Numbered from the stretch's first letter, positions 46,786 to 56,411 are shown. The stretch is DNA of 64,000 nt from Pseudomonadota bacterium (GCA_023430045.1 JAEZCF010000030.1:1-64000), one strand, 5' to 3'. The notes: a model not told the origin generated them from the sequence alone. Translations and numbers: made by a program.

Positions 46786-49740
46786 TCAGGCCTCCACCGC
46801 GTCCAGGTGGACGATGATCTTCTCCAGCGGTGCCGGCCGGCCGAGCAGGTAACCCTGCACCTGATCGCAGCCATGCGCCGCCAGCCACTGCAGCTGGCCC
46901 GGCGTTTCCACGCCCTCGGCAATGACGGCCAGGCCCATGCTGTGGCCCAGCGACAGCAGCGCACGGCAGATCGACGCGTTGCGTGGATTGGTTTCCACGT
47001 CAGCAACGAAACTGCGGTCGATCTTCAGCATGTCCAGCGGCAGGTGCTGGAGATAGGACATGCTGGAATAACCGGTACCGAAGTCATCCAGCGACACGCA
47101 TACGCCCTGCTCGTGCAGACGGCCCATGGTCTGCATCGCCTGCGCCGGTCGCCGCATCAGGCTGCTTTCGGTCAGCTCCACCTGCAGGGCCCCACGTGGC
47201 AGGTCGAACTCCTTCATCACGCGTGCAACGTCATCGACCAGATCGCCATTGAAGAACTGCGCGGCCGATACGTTGATCGCGATCGGCAGGTGATCGCGCC
47301 CCGTATCGATCAGTCGCCGTTGCGCCTGTGCCGCTGCGCGGATCACCCAGCGCCCGAGCGCCAGGATCAACCCGGTGTCCTCGCACAGCTGGATGAAGTC
47401 CGACGGCGCGATGAAACTGCCATCGGCCTGTGGCCAGCGCAGCAGGGCCTCCAGCGCGACAGGGGCCCCGTCGGCGGCATGGCAGATGGGCTGGAAATAC
47501 AGTTCGAATTCGCTGTCTATGGCACTGTGGATGCGCCCGGCCAGACGCAGGCGCTCGGCCAGCCGTGCATTGACGCCCGGATCGAACCAGGCGAGCACGT
47601 CGCCCTCCGCGCGGGCGCTGTGCGCGGCCTGCGCCGCCATGCCGATGACCTGCTCGGCATGCAGGCCATCGCTCGATGCATGCATGGCGACGCCAACGCT
47701 CAGCTCGAACTGGTGCAGCGAATCCTGTCCACGCACCGGCCCGGATACAACCTCCACCACGGCATCCAGCACCTCCTGCGTGTCATGGGTGGTGCCGAAG
47801 GCGAACACGAAATCTTCGGCAGGCTGGAACGCCAGCCAGCCATAGCGGGTGGCCAGTTCACCCAGGCGGTCGGCCACGGCCTGCAGCACCGCTTCGCCCA
47901 CCTCGCGTCCCAGCGCATCGGCCACCAGTTGCAGGCCGCGCAACTGGATGAAGGCGATCGTGTAGTCATGGCCAGCTTCGTCCAGCGCCTGCGCCAGCGC
48001 GCGGGTATTGAGCAGCCCCGTGCCTGGATGATGGCTGGCGTGGTAGGCCAGCTCGCGCTCATGGGCCAACCGATCACTGATGTCCTCGGCCAGCACCAGG
48101 CACGCCGCGCGGCCGTCGAAATCCAGTCGCGACAGATGCGCGCGCACTTCGAACACCGACCCATCCTTGCGCTGGTGAAGGCGGACCTTCGCATCCGGCA
48201 GATCCCCCACGCGGGCATCGGCGATCGCCCGGTGGATCTCATCCCAGCCTTCGCGTGGACGGATGTCCAGGATGCTCATCGACAGGAATTCCTCGCGGGT
48301 GTAGCCGTACTGCCGCTCGGCCGCCCGGTTGACCTCGATGAAGCGCAGCGTCTCCGGGTCGAACACCCAGAACGGTGCAGGATTGCGGTCGAACAACAGG
48401 CGGAAATGGCGCTCGGCCTGGTCCATCCGCTCGCGCGCCAGATAACGCTCGCTGACGTCGGTGAGCGCACCGACCATGCGCCGGCGACGGTCGCTCATCG
48501 CCACACGCTGCCCGCGCGCGCTCACCCAGCGTACTTCGCCACCGGGCAGCACCACCCGGAAGACTTCATCCAGCGGCGCTTCCCCGGCGAACGCACGATC
48601 GAACGACGCCTGCACGTGGGCCTCTTCATCGCGATGCACGCGTGCGAAGAAATCGGCCAGCGGCATCGCGTCCAGGTCCACCCCGAAGATGTCGCGGGCC
48701 AGCGGCGACCAATGCAGCTGGCAGGCATCGTCATCCACGTACCACGTGCAGACACGCCCTACCTGGTGCGCAAGCAGCAGCTCGGCATGGCCGGCGCGCA
48801 GTTCCTCGGCCAGCACGTGCTGCCGTTTCGCCGCACGGCGCACACCCCAGTAGAGCGTCGCCAGAAACAGCCAGTACAGAAGGTACATCGCCAGCAGCGC
48901 CTGCACATAGGGCCACCACGATGCCAACATCGCCTGGCGGCCCAGGCCGGCATAGACGGTCAGCGGGTATTCGCGCAGGGTGTTCCTCGCGGCTATGCGC
49001 GCTACACCGTCCATCGGGCTGACGGTCGCGCCCAGCATGTCCACGCCACCGTCGCCGGCCGTGGCGCGCCGCTCCAGGCTTGGAAAACGCTTGCCGACCA
49101 GCTTCGCGTCGTGCGGCGCGCGCGCCAGCACATGACCCTCGCTGTCCGAAACGGTCACTGTCCCTTGGGCGCCGATGTCCAGCCCGCTGACAATGCGCTG
49201 CAGTTCGCTGGCCTGCAGGCGGACCAGCAGCCAGCGTTCCTCGTCCAGCGGCAATGCCAACGGCACGACCCAGCGCAGGCCGTCCCTGCGCTGCGGTGGG
49301 CCGATGTACAGATCGCTGCCCTGCCCGCGACGCTGCCCGTCCACCCACAGCGGCAGCTGCAGGTCGCCCACGCCACGGGTCAGCGCGCGCCCGTACTGGT
49401 CCACCACCAGGATGCTGTCCAGTTCGGCATGCCGCGACAACACCCCGGCGATGCTGTCGTCCAGCAGCGCCGGGGCCTGGTCGGGAATGCTGTGCAACAG
49501 CTGCGCCGCATCGGCCGCGATGCCACGCATGGCCCGCTCCAGGTTGCGCAGCTCCAGCCACAGCAGGCGTTCGCTTGCCACCACCAGCGTGCGGCTCTGC
49601 CTCTGCGCGGCCTCCTCGCGGCGATGCAGATCATCGGCCAGCATCGCCGCCAGCCCGCCGCCCAGCAGCACGCCAAGCGCCACGCCGCCCCACAGGAGCA
49701 GACGCAACGGCCTGGCCTGCGCCGGATCCGGCGCGATCAT
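46786..49740 (-). CDS. membrane PAS/degenerate-GGDEF/EAL c-di-GMP phosphodiesterase
   Basis: 984-residue signalling protein. TM1 at about 12-33 and TM2 at about 283-303 enclose a periplasmic dCache-like sensor (VVDQYGRALTRGVGD, DSEGHVLARAPHDAKLVGK). Two PAS/PAC domains follow (about 330-450 and 455-575), then a GGDEF-like domain whose signature is replaced by QPAEDF (so no cyclase activity is expected), and a C-terminal EAL domain with catalytic residues present: EALLRW, NVSAAQF, ELTESSLM, DDFGTGYSSMSYL, LKIDRSF and EGVET. It should hydrolyse c-di-GMP in response to a periplasmic or redox signal. Single gene, no partner adjacent. Confidence 0.9.
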   Translation of the reverse strand: MIAPDPAQARPLRLLLWGGVALGVLLGGGLAAMLADDLHRREEAAQRQSRTLVVASERLLWLELRNLERAMRGIAADAAQLLHSIPDQAPALLDDSIAGVLSRHAELDSILVVDQYGRALTRGVGDLQLPLWVDGQRRGQGSDLYIGPPQRRDGLRWVVPLALPLDEERWLLVRLQASELQRIVSGLDIGAQGTVTVSDSEGHVLARAPHDAKLVGKRFPSLERRATAGDGGVDMLGATVSPMDGVARIAARNTLREYPLTVYAGLGRQAMLASWWPYVQALLAMYLLYWLFLATLYWGVRRAAKRQHVLAEELRAGHAELLLAHQVGRVCTWYVDDDACQLHWSPLARDIFGVDLDAMPLADFFARVHRDEEAHVQASFDRAFAGEAPLDEVFRVVLPGGEVRWVSARGQRVAMSDRRRRMVGALTDVSERYLARERMDQAERHFRLLFDRNPAPFWVFDPETLRFIEVNRAAERQYGYTREEFLSMSILDIRPREGWDEIHRAIADARVGDLPDAKVRLHQRKDGSVFEVRAHLSRLDFDGRAACLVLAEDISDRLAHERELAYHASHHPGTGLLNTRALAQALDEAGHDYTIAFIQLRGLQLVADALGREVGEAVLQAVADRLGELATRYGWLAFQPAEDFVFAFGTTHDTQEVLDAVVEVVSGPVRGQDSLHQFELSVGVAMHASSDGLHAEQVIGMAAQAAHSARAEGDVLAWFDPGVNARLAERLRLAGRIHSAIDSEFELYFQPICHAADGAPVALEALLRWPQADGSFIAPSDFIQLCEDTGLILALGRWVIRAAAQAQRRLIDTGRDHLPIAINVSAAQFFNGDLVDDVARVMKEFDLPRGALQVELTESSLMRRPAQAMQTMGRLHEQGVCVSLDDFGTGYSSMSYLQHLPLDMLKIDRSFVADVETNPRNASICRALLSLGHSMGLAVIAEGVETPGQLQWLAAHGCDQVQGYLLGRPAPLEKIIVHLDAVEA

Positions 49741-50011
49741 GCCTGGTACCGCCGCAGCTGATGACTCCTTGCTCTCATGCGCGAAACGATTCCCCTGTTA
49801 CAGCCCAGAGCGGCCGTGGCCTGGATTTCTTGAAGCATCCACCCACCGCCTTTCGCTGGCACTGCGGAGCGCGGCAGGGCTGGTCCCTGGGTGCAGCATG
49901 CATCAGGGAGATGACGACAGGAAGAGTGCCTGCACAGGTCCCGCCATATCCCGCAAAGTTCCCGATCCAACGCGGCACGGCTGCCGGCGCGATCGATGGC
50001 CGCACAGGGAT

Positions 50012-50017
50012 TAGACT
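50012..50017 (+). promoter_or_regulatory. -10 box of the M13 peptidase gene
   Basis: TAGACT, 26 bp before the ATG at 50044; the only recognisable signal in the 303-bp gap upstream. Confidence 0.35.
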
Positions 50018-50043
50018 TGCGTTTTCCGTCGCTCGAGACTTCC

Positions 50044-52158
50044 ATGCCCATGCTGCGCCGCTCTCCATTGCTGCTCGCCATCGCCACCAGCCTGTCGCTG
50101 TCGCTGGCCGCGTGCGGCGACCCTGCCCCGGCCGATGCAACGCAGGCCCCGCCGGCCGCCGCCGCGCCGGCCACCGCGCCGCAGCTGGGCAGCTTCGGGT
50201 TCGACGCAGGCGGCATGGACCGCAGCGTCGCCGCAGGTGACAACTTCTTTGATTTCGCCAACGGCAGCTGGGTGAAGAACACCGAGATCCCGGCAGACCG
50301 GTCGCGTTTCGGCAGCTTCAACGTCATCGCCGAAAAGACCCAGGCCGATACCCGCGCCATCCTCGAAGGTGCCGCCGGCATGGCCCAGGCCAGCGGTGAA
50401 GACAAGCTGATCGGCGACTACTACGCCGCCTACATGGATGAAACCGGAATCGAGCAGCGTGGTCTGGCGCCGCTGCAGCCGCAGCTGGATGCCATCGGCG
50501 CGCTCACCGACAAGGCTGCGCTGGCCCGTGCGCTGGGCGGGGACATGCGCGCGGACGTGGACCTGCTCAACGCTACCAACTTCTACACCGACCACCTGTT
50601 CGGGCTGTGGGTATCGGTGGATCTGCTGCAGCCTGCGCGCACCGCGCCGTACCTGGTGCAGGGCGGCCTGGGCATGCCGGACCGCGATTTCTACCTGGGG
50701 GATGGCCGCATGGCCGAACTGCGTGGCCAGTACCAGCGCTACGTCGCCCAGCTGCTGCAGCTTGCCGGCATCGCCGACCCGGCCGCGAAGGCCAAACGCA
50801 TCGTCGCCCTGGAAACGAAGATCGCCCAGGCGCATGCCAGCCAGGAAGAAACCAACGACGTGGCCAAGGGTGCAAATCCCTGGACCCAGGCCGATTTCAG
50901 CGCCAAGGCGCCGGGCATGGACTGGGCTGCGTTCCTGGATGCCGCAGGCCTGGCGCAGCAGCAGGATTTCATCGTCTGGCAGCCCAAAGCGGTCGCCGGC
51001 CTGTCGCGGCTGGTCGCCACCGAGCCCCTGGATGACTGGAAGGACTACCTTGCCTTCCACGCCCTGGACCGCGCCGCCGCCTATCTGCCGAAGGCCTTCG
51101 CCGACGCGCGCTTCGCCTTCCACGGCACCGCGCTCAGCGGCACGCCGCAGCAGAGCGAGCGTTGGAAGCGCGCGGTGGATGACGCCAACCAGGCCGTGGG
51201 CGAAGCGATCGGCAAGCGCTACGTCGAAAAGCATTTCGACGCCAGGACCAAGGAACGTGCCGACGAGATGGCGAAGAACATCATCGCTGCGTTCGGCCGC
51301 CGCATCGATGCGCTGGAATGGATGTCCCCGCAGACCCGCGAGCATGCCAAGGCCAAGGTAGCCGGCCTGAAGGTCGGCATGGGCTATCCGGACACATGGC
51401 GCGATTACACCGGCCTGGAGATCAGGCGCGACGATCCGCTGGGCAACGCGCAGCGCGCGGCATTGTTCGATTACAAGCGCAACATCGCCAAGCTCGGGAA
51501 GGCGCCGGACCATGGCGAGTGGGCGATGCTGCCGCAGACCATCAACGCGATGAACGTGCCGCTGGAAAACCGCCTGGTGTTCCCCGCCGCGATCCTGCAG
51601 CCGCCGTTCTTCGATGGTGCCGCCGACGATGCGGTGAACTACGGTGCGATCGGTGCGGTCATCGGCCACGAAATCAGCCACGGCTTTGACAATGCCGGCG
51701 CGCTGTTCGATGAAACCGGCCGCCTGCACAACTGGTGGACGCCGCAGGATCTGGAGAAATTCAACGCCGCCGGTGATGCGCTGGCCGCGCAGTTCAGCAG
51801 CTACGAACCGTTCCCCGGCGCACACGTCAACGGCCGCCTGACGCTGGGCGAGAACATTGCAGACGTGGCCGGCCTGGGCACTGCCTACGACGCCTACCAG
51901 CTGTCCCTGCAGGGCAAGCCGGCACAGGACATCGAAGGCTTCAGCCCGGACCAGCGGTTCTTCCTCGGCTTCGCCCAGGCATGGCGGAGCAAGAGCCGCG
52001 AGCAGGCACTGCGCAACTCGCTGTTGACCGACGTGCATGCACCGGGCCAGTTCCGCGCCCTGACCGTACGCAACATCGATGCCTGGTATCCGGCATTCGA
52101 AGTGAAGGAAGGCCAGAAGCTTTACCTGGCCCCGGACAAGCGGGTCAAGGTGTGGTGA
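50044..52158 (+). CDS. M13-family zinc metallopeptidase, predicted lipoprotein
   Basis: 704-residue neprilysin/PepO-like endopeptidase. Signal peptide with lipobox SLAACGDP suggests a periplasmic lipoprotein. The catalytic motif HEISH is at residues 542-546, the third zinc ligand in ENIADVAG, and the substrate-binding NAMNVPLENRLVFPAA and the C-terminal PDKRVKVW are family hallmarks. It degrades oligopeptides outside the cytosol. The start could be 50044 or 50050 (both ATG). An intrinsic terminator follows directly. Confidence 0.93.
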   Translation: MPMLRRSPLLLAIATSLSLSLAACGDPAPADATQAPPAAAAPATAPQLGSFGFDAGGMDRSVAAGDNFFDFANGSWVKNTEIPADRSRFGSFNVIAEKTQADTRAILEGAAGMAQASGEDKLIGDYYAAYMDETGIEQRGLAPLQPQLDAIGALTDKAALARALGGDMRADVDLLNATNFYTDHLFGLWVSVDLLQPARTAPYLVQGGLGMPDRDFYLGDGRMAELRGQYQRYVAQLLQLAGIADPAAKAKRIVALETKIAQAHASQEETNDVAKGANPWTQADFSAKAPGMDWAAFLDAAGLAQQQDFIVWQPKAVAGLSRLVATEPLDDWKDYLAFHALDRAAAYLPKAFADARFAFHGTALSGTPQQSERWKRAVDDANQAVGEAIGKRYVEKHFDARTKERADEMAKNIIAAFGRRIDALEWMSPQTREHAKAKVAGLKVGMGYPDTWRDYTGLEIRRDDPLGNAQRAALFDYKRNIAKLGKAPDHGEWAMLPQTINAMNVPLENRLVFPAAILQPPFFDGAADDAVNYGAIGAVIGHEISHGFDNAGALFDETGRLHNWWTPQDLEKFNAAGDALAAQFSSYEPFPGAHVNGRLTLGENIADVAGLGTAYDAYQLSLQGKPAQDIEGFSPDQRFFLGFAQAWRSKSREQALRNSLLTDVHAPGQFRALTVRNIDAWYPAFEVKEGQKLYLAPDKRVKVW

Positions 52159-52167
52159 TCTGACCCG

Positions 52168-52195
52168 AACGGGCGCCGCGAGGCGCCCGTTTTCC
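52168..52195 (+). terminator. intrinsic terminator of the M13 peptidase gene
   Basis: AACGGGCGCC and GGCGCCCGTT form a perfect 10-bp stem with a 4-nt loop, followed by TTTTCC, ten bases after the stop codon. Confidence 0.8.
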
Positions 52196-52233
52196 TTCCT
52201 GGCATCCTTCCATGGCGCGGATGCGAACGCGGA

Positions 52234-53160
52234 TCATCGTTCTGACGGCCAGACACGCAGCACATCCACCGGCACGCCCACGCGTGCGCAGGCACGGCTG
52301 GCCAGGCCATCGGGCAGTGCGCGGCGGAACAGCGGCGCCATGCCCTGCATCAGCCTGGCCGATGCCGCCGCCTGGGCTCGCTGGGCGGTAGTGCGCTCGA
52401 GCATCGCCTCGGCCCAGTCCGGCAGCAGCGCCGCGCCGGCTCCGAGGAACAGGGTGCGCGACAGGCCCGGAACAGGCACCGGCAGGCGCACGCCGGACAA
52501 CACCTGCAGCACCTCCCGCGAACGCTCATCCACGCGCAGTTCCGGCTGCCGGGCGCGGAAGTAGTCATCCACCTCCGCCTCGCTGCGCGGCACATCCACC
52601 GCGCCCAGCGCCTCGGCCACGCGACGGTATTCATCGTAGTAGCGATCAGCGATGACGGTCGGCACCTCGCGGCCATAGCGACGATAGCCGTGCAGGAAGC
52701 CGTAGGCCTCGGTCACGTGCACCCACGTCAGCAGCTGCGGCTCATCGGCAGCGTAGGGTTCGCCCTCCGCAGTGCGCCCGCGGATCCGTGCATGGATGTG
52801 TCGCACCTTGTGCACCAGCGCTTCCACCTCGGCCGACGGCGCATAGCTGGTGCCGGCAACGAAGGCGGTGGTGCGACGCAGGCGCCCGACCAGGTCCTGG
52901 CGGAAATTGGAATGATCGTAGACACCTGCCAGCGCGCGCGGATGCAGCGTCTGCAACATCAACGCACACAGGCCGCCGGCCAGCATCGAAGGCAGTTCGG
53001 CGTGCATCCGCCAGGTCACGCTGCCGGGCCCGAACCAGCCGGGGTCACCTTGCGGATGATCGTAGTCGATACCGCTCTGGCCACGCGGAAACGCATCAAG
53101 CACCCAGCGCCGGATCGGTGCGGTAACGGGGCGGGAAAGACGGTGCAGCAACGGCGGCAT
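52234..53160 (-). CDS. DUF2236 / MpaB-type oxygenase family protein
   Basis: 308 residues. Features of the DUF2236 (oxygenase MpaB) family: GSVTWRMHAELPSMLAGGLC, MLQTLHPRALAGVYDHS, RLRRTTAFVAGTSYAP, WVHVTEAYGFLHGYRRYG and an acidic helix DYFRARQPELRVDE. Members of the family bind haem b through a conserved His and include latex-clearing-type oxygenases; the substrate here is unknown. No signal peptide. Convergent with the M13 peptidase gene across a terminator. Confidence 0.85.
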   Translation of the reverse strand: MPPLLHRLSRPVTAPIRRWVLDAFPRGQSGIDYDHPQGDPGWFGPGSVTWRMHAELPSMLAGGLCALMLQTLHPRALAGVYDHSNFRQDLVGRLRRTTAFVAGTSYAPSAEVEALVHKVRHIHARIRGRTAEGEPYAADEPQLLTWVHVTEAYGFLHGYRRYGREVPTVIADRYYDEYRRVAEALGAVDVPRSEAEVDDYFRARQPELRVDERSREVLQVLSGVRLPVPVPGLSRTLFLGAGAALLPDWAEAMLERTTAQRAQAAASARLMQGMAPLFRRALPDGLASRACARVGVPVDVLRVWPSER

Positions 53161-53468
53161 CAGGTATCCAGGTCACAGGGAAAGGGCCGCGTCCTGCGCG
53201 GTCCGTCCTGATTCTGGGAGATCACGGGCGTCGTGGCGAGCACGCCCGCCCAGCATCGGCTTCATGTGCACCCGCAGCAGGCTTTGCCCTGCGACATCCT
53301 GTCGCAGGCCCGGAACGCGATGATGCAGTGCATCAATTGCCACCCATTCAGGCAGAAGGTCTGCAGCGCTTCGCATTTCACCCATTGCACGGCCCGCAGG
53401 AAGTGCTAGAACTGAATCCGCCACACCGTCCAATGCTGATCGCCGCACGTTCCAGAAGGGAGCCAGCC

Positions 53469-54083
53469 ATGATTGCTTTGTTCAAGGGTTTGGGATTGCT
53501 GCTTAGAGACAACGAGCTGTACAGCAGCCCGTTCGAAAAACAGGTCGCGCACTGGCGCAACCTGAGTGAACAACAGATCCGCGAGGAAGTAGCGGTGCTG
53601 GCGCAGGCCAAGTGCCAGTGGCTTATCGCCTCGATCGTCGGCTGGCAGGCAGCATCGCTGCTGATCCTCGGCCTGATCACCAACTACCTCTGGCGCGACG
53701 ATTACCACATCACCCTGACCCGCGTGGTCGTGGTGATCGGCTCATGGGTCTCGATCCTGTTCGTCATCTGGTTCATGGCCAACATGTTCGATCAGCAGGC
53801 AGGTTTCGAGCGCTGGATGAAGGCATTCAACAGCCGCGCGCGCATCACGTCCAAGGCCGACAGCGTGGAGCATGTGGCTGATGCACTGGGCATGGCCGAG
53901 CACTATCCGGAAGTGCTGGACTACAAGCAGGCAGTGACCGAACGGCGCGAGCTGCGCCATGAAGACATCCGCATCATGACCGAGATCGGCCGCATGAAGC
54001 AGCATTCCGAACTCGTCGGCCGCCTCAACCATGTAGGCGAAACCAGCAGCCACCGCGACCTGACCCTGCAACCCGCCTTCTGA
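53469..54083 (+). CDS. membrane protein of unknown function with two TM segments
   Basis: 204 residues. An N-terminal cytosolic part (FKGLGLLLRDNELYSSPFEK, LSEQQIREEVAVLAQAK) is followed by two hydrophobic helices (about 53-72 WLIASIVGWQAASLLILGLI and about 84-106 VVVVIGSWVSILFVIWFMAN) and a charged C-terminal domain rich in Glu, Arg and His (about 110-204). No known domain is recognised. GGGAG lies about 8 nt before the ATG at 53469, so the longer upstream frame is not used. A 27-bp perfect hairpin repeat follows the gene. Confidence 0.75.
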   Translation: MIALFKGLGLLLRDNELYSSPFEKQVAHWRNLSEQQIREEVAVLAQAKCQWLIASIVGWQAASLLILGLITNYLWRDDYHITLTRVVVVIGSWVSILFVIWFMANMFDQQAGFERWMKAFNSRARITSKADSVEHVADALGMAEHYPEVLDYKQAVTERRELRHEDIRIMTEIGRMKQHSELVGRLNHVGETSSHRDLTLQPAF

Positions 54084-54101
54084 CCCAAAAAGTTGAACGA
54101 A

Positions 54102-54159
54102 AAGGGGGACGGAGGACGTTGAATTTTCGCCGGAAAATTCAACGTCCTCCGTCCCCCTT
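54102..54159. repeat. long hairpin repeat, copy 2 (perfect 27-bp stem)
   Basis: Arms 54102-54128 and 54133-54159 are perfectly complementary over 27 bp with a 4-nt loop. The outer half AAGGGGGACGGAGGACG matches the family; T-to-G at position 3 is matched by a compensating change on the other arm. It lies between convergent genes, ending 2 bp before the stop codon of the LytTR regulator gene. Confidence 0.9.
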
Positions 54160-54161
54160 CT

Positions 54162-54932
54162 TTACATGCCGCGGAAGAGCGTCATGAAGGGTTGGCTGAC
54201 GGTGAGCGTTTCCGGGCGTTCACGCAGGCGCAGCAGGCCGCGGCCGGTGTCATCGCGGCTTACCGCCGCCACGGCCTTCATGTTGACGATGGTGGAACGG
54301 TGCACCTGGCGGAACTGCTGCGGGTCCAGGGCGGCAAGCAGTTCGCGCAGCGGCGTGCGCAGCAGGCTCTCGCCGGCGGCCGTCACCACCGTGGTGTACT
54401 TGTTGTCGGCCCGGAAATACACCACGTCCTCCAGCATGATCAGCACCGTGTCACGGCCGTTGCTGGCGGTGATCCAGGCCAGCGGCGGCGATTGCATGCG
54501 CCCCTCGCCACGGTCCAGGCGCTGCAGCAGCTTCTCCAGCACCGCATCGTCATTGCGCGCGGCCGGCATGCGCGCCAGGATCCTTTCGCGCGTGGCCAGC
54601 AGGCGCTCGTCGCTCACCGGCTTCAGCAGATAGTCCATTGCCCCTTGTTCGAAGGCATCGATGGCGTACTGGTCGTACGCGGTAACGAACACCACCTGCG
54701 TGCGCGGGCTCAGTTCTGCCAGTGCGCGCGCCACCTGGATGCCAGTGATGCCGGGCATGCGGATGTCCAGGAACGCAACGTCCGGCTGCTTGTCGGCCAG
54801 CTGTTCCAGCGCGCTGGCGCCGTCCTCGCATTCGGCCACGATGCGCAGCTCCGGCCACAGCCGTCCCAACTGCTGCACCAGCGACGCGCGCAGCAGCTCC
54901 TCATCTTCAGCGATCAACGCATCAAGCCGCAT
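54162..54932 (-). CDS. LytTR-family response regulator
   Basis: 256 residues. A receiver (ALIAEDEELLRASLVQQLGR, phospho-Asp in VAFLDIRMPGITGIQV, VTAYDQYAIDAFEQG, conserved Lys in YLLKPVSDERL) is joined to a C-terminal LytTR DNA-binding domain (VVYFRADNKYTTVVTAAGES, FRQVHRSTIVNMKAVAAVSR). This AlgR/LytR-type output binds direct repeats. The start overlaps the kinase gene by 11 bp, so the pair is translationally coupled. In xanthomonads such pairs regulate surface or nutrient functions; the target is not evident. Confidence 0.9.
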   Translation of the reverse strand: MRLDALIAEDEELLRASLVQQLGRLWPELRIVAECEDGASALEQLADKQPDVAFLDIRMPGITGIQVARALAELSPRTQVVFVTAYDQYAIDAFEQGAMDYLLKPVSDERLLATRERILARMPAARNDDAVLEKLLQRLDRGEGRMQSPPLAWITASNGRDTVLIMLEDVVYFRADNKYTTVVTAAGESLLRTPLRELLAALDPQQFRQVHRSTIVNMKAVAAVSRDDTGRGLLRLRERPETLTVSQPFMTLFRGM

Positions 54933-56217
54933 GACCGGCCACCTCCTTCGCGGGCAGGGGCAGGGTCAGCGTGGCAGCGACCCCGGTGGGGAAATTGGCC
55001 ACGATCGCTACACCAGCGTGTTCGCCACAGGTCAATCGCAGGCGTTCGCGCAGGTTCTTCAGGCCGATGCCGGTACCGCTGGTACCCTGCCCGAACCCCA
55101 GCCCGTCGTCGGCCACCGTCACGGTGACATGGTCGTCGAAGCCACGGGCGATGATCCAGATGGTGCCGCCGCCGGGCTTCGGCTCCAGGCCGTGCTTGAT
55201 GGCGTTCTCCACCAGCGTCTGCAGCGCCATTGCCGGCAGGCACACCGCATGCAGCGCCTCGGGCACCTGCACCTCCACGCCCAGCCGCGCGCCCATGCGG
55301 ATGCGCAGGATCTCAAGATAGGCGCGCGTGCGCTCCAGCTCCACGCCCAGCGTGGAAACCGATTCGTCCGCGCTGGGCAGCGAGCTGCGCAGGTACTGGA
55401 TCAGGTGTCCCAGCATCTGCTCGGCACGTACCGGATCGGTACGCGTCAGCACCTGCGCATTGGCCAGCGTGTTGTACAGAAAATGCGGTTCCACCTGCGC
55501 GTGCAGCAGGTTCAGGCGTGCCACGGAAAGCTCCTTTTCCACCTGTGTCTGTTCGGCAGCCGCCTGTTCGTCCCGGCGCTGTTCGGCCACGCGGCGTGTC
55601 ATCGAGCGGGTCACGGCCTCGGCATTCTCGAAGTTGCTGCCCTCGTCCAGTGCCAGCAAGTCCGCCCACCAGCCGGCGTCGGGCTCGAACAGCAGCGTCA
55701 CCGTGCTGGTGCCCTGCCCCGGCGTCACCGTTGCCTGCACGCTGTTGCGCTTGATCGCCAGCCGCGCAGGCAGGTTCCAGCGCGAAGGCTGGCGACCATT
55801 CCATGGGTCCACGCGACGCACGTAGGCGCGCACCTGCAGGCTGCCGGGAGCGCTTTCGATATCTTCCACGCGCGGCATCTCGGCGATCGCCATCTCCAGC
55901 AACGCGAACGCCGGCGCGGCATCCATGGGCAGTTCGATCTGGCGACGCTGGCGGCTGGACAGGGTGCTGGCGTCCAGCCGCCCGGCCACCAGCCACACCC
56001 GGCGCAGATGTGTGATCGCGCTGCCCAGCGCGGACAACATCAGGAACATGGCCAGCAGGCCGAAGACCCAGCCCGGGCCGTCACGCATGCCGCTGAAGAT
56101 GCCACTCCATACCATGCCAGCCACGATCAGCGCCGCGGTCCATGCAAGGAGATGCCGGAAAATCAGGGAGACACTGGCGTACATGCTGACGTCTTCACTA
56201 AGGGACAGTTCGAGCAT
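54922..56217 (-). CDS. LytS-type sensor histidine kinase
   Basis: About 431 residues from 56217 (or 420 from the internal ATG at 56184, MYASVSLIF). Two predicted TM helices (near residues 18-42 and 48-70 of the longer form), a linker, and the His_kinase domain of the LytS family: the phospho-acceptor His in LHAQVEPHFLYNTLANAQ, N-box LVENAIKHGLEPKPGGG, and G-box ADDGLGFGQGTSGTGIGLKN. It signals to the LytTR regulator encoded directly after it. A SMAG pair lies upstream. The start is uncertain, since neither ATG has a good Shine-Dalgarno. Confidence 0.87.
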   Translation of the reverse strand: MLELSLSEDVSMYASVSLIFRHLLAWTAALIVAGMVWSGIFSGMRDGPGWVFGLLAMFLMLSALGSAITHLRRVWLVAGRLDASTLSSRQRRQIELPMDAAPAFALLEMAIAEMPRVEDIESAPGSLQVRAYVRRVDPWNGRQPSRWNLPARLAIKRNSVQATVTPGQGTSTVTLLFEPDAGWWADLLALDEGSNFENAEAVTRSMTRRVAEQRRDEQAAAEQTQVEKELSVARLNLLHAQVEPHFLYNTLANAQVLTRTDPVRAEQMLGHLIQYLRSSLPSADESVSTLGVELERTRAYLEILRIRMGARLGVEVQVPEALHAVCLPAMALQTLVENAIKHGLEPKPGGGTIWIIARGFDDHVTVTVADDGLGFGQGTSGTGIGLKNLRERLRLTCGEHAGVAIVANFPTGVAATLTLPLPAKEVAGHAA

Positions 56218-56294
56218 AGAGCCCAGCGCGGTACCGGCAACCCCGGCGCGACGAACGCCCTGATATCGGCGATGAAACCGCCGGCAAGGCACCG

Positions 56295-56398
56295 GTAGAG
56301 CCGACCCATGGTCGGCTCAAACCGGGCCATGCGACCCGCGCGGGCCGGCCTGGGCCGGCGCCATCCCGATGTGCTGCAGCCGACCCAGGGTCGGCTCC
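56295..56398. repeat. inverted pair of SMAG REP elements
   Basis: GTAGAGCCGACC...GGTCGGCT (56295-56317) and GCAGCCGACCC...GGGTCGGCT (56376-56398) flank about 58 bp containing further GGGCCGGCC-like half stems. They fill the gap between the M28 peptidase stop and the kinase start, both on the minus strand. Confidence 0.75.
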
Positions 56399-56411
56399 AG
56401 CCGGGCCGTTG

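Noticed and set aside
45613..49761. A plus-strand open frame of more than 1300 codons antisense to the antiporter, dioxygenase and EAL genes
   Set aside because: It is the high-GC mirror of three well-supported minus-strand genes; its translation is rich in Arg, His and Gln, has no domain pattern, and crosses gene borders.
50011..52038. Long minus-strand open frame antisense to the M13 peptidase gene
   Set aside because: The plus strand encodes HEISH and the whole M13 layout; the antisense frame has no recognisable domain.
53173..53448. A 91-codon minus-strand frame in the gap upstream of the two-TM protein gene
   Set aside because: No ribosome-binding site, no domain, composition typical of random high-GC frames; left unannotated.
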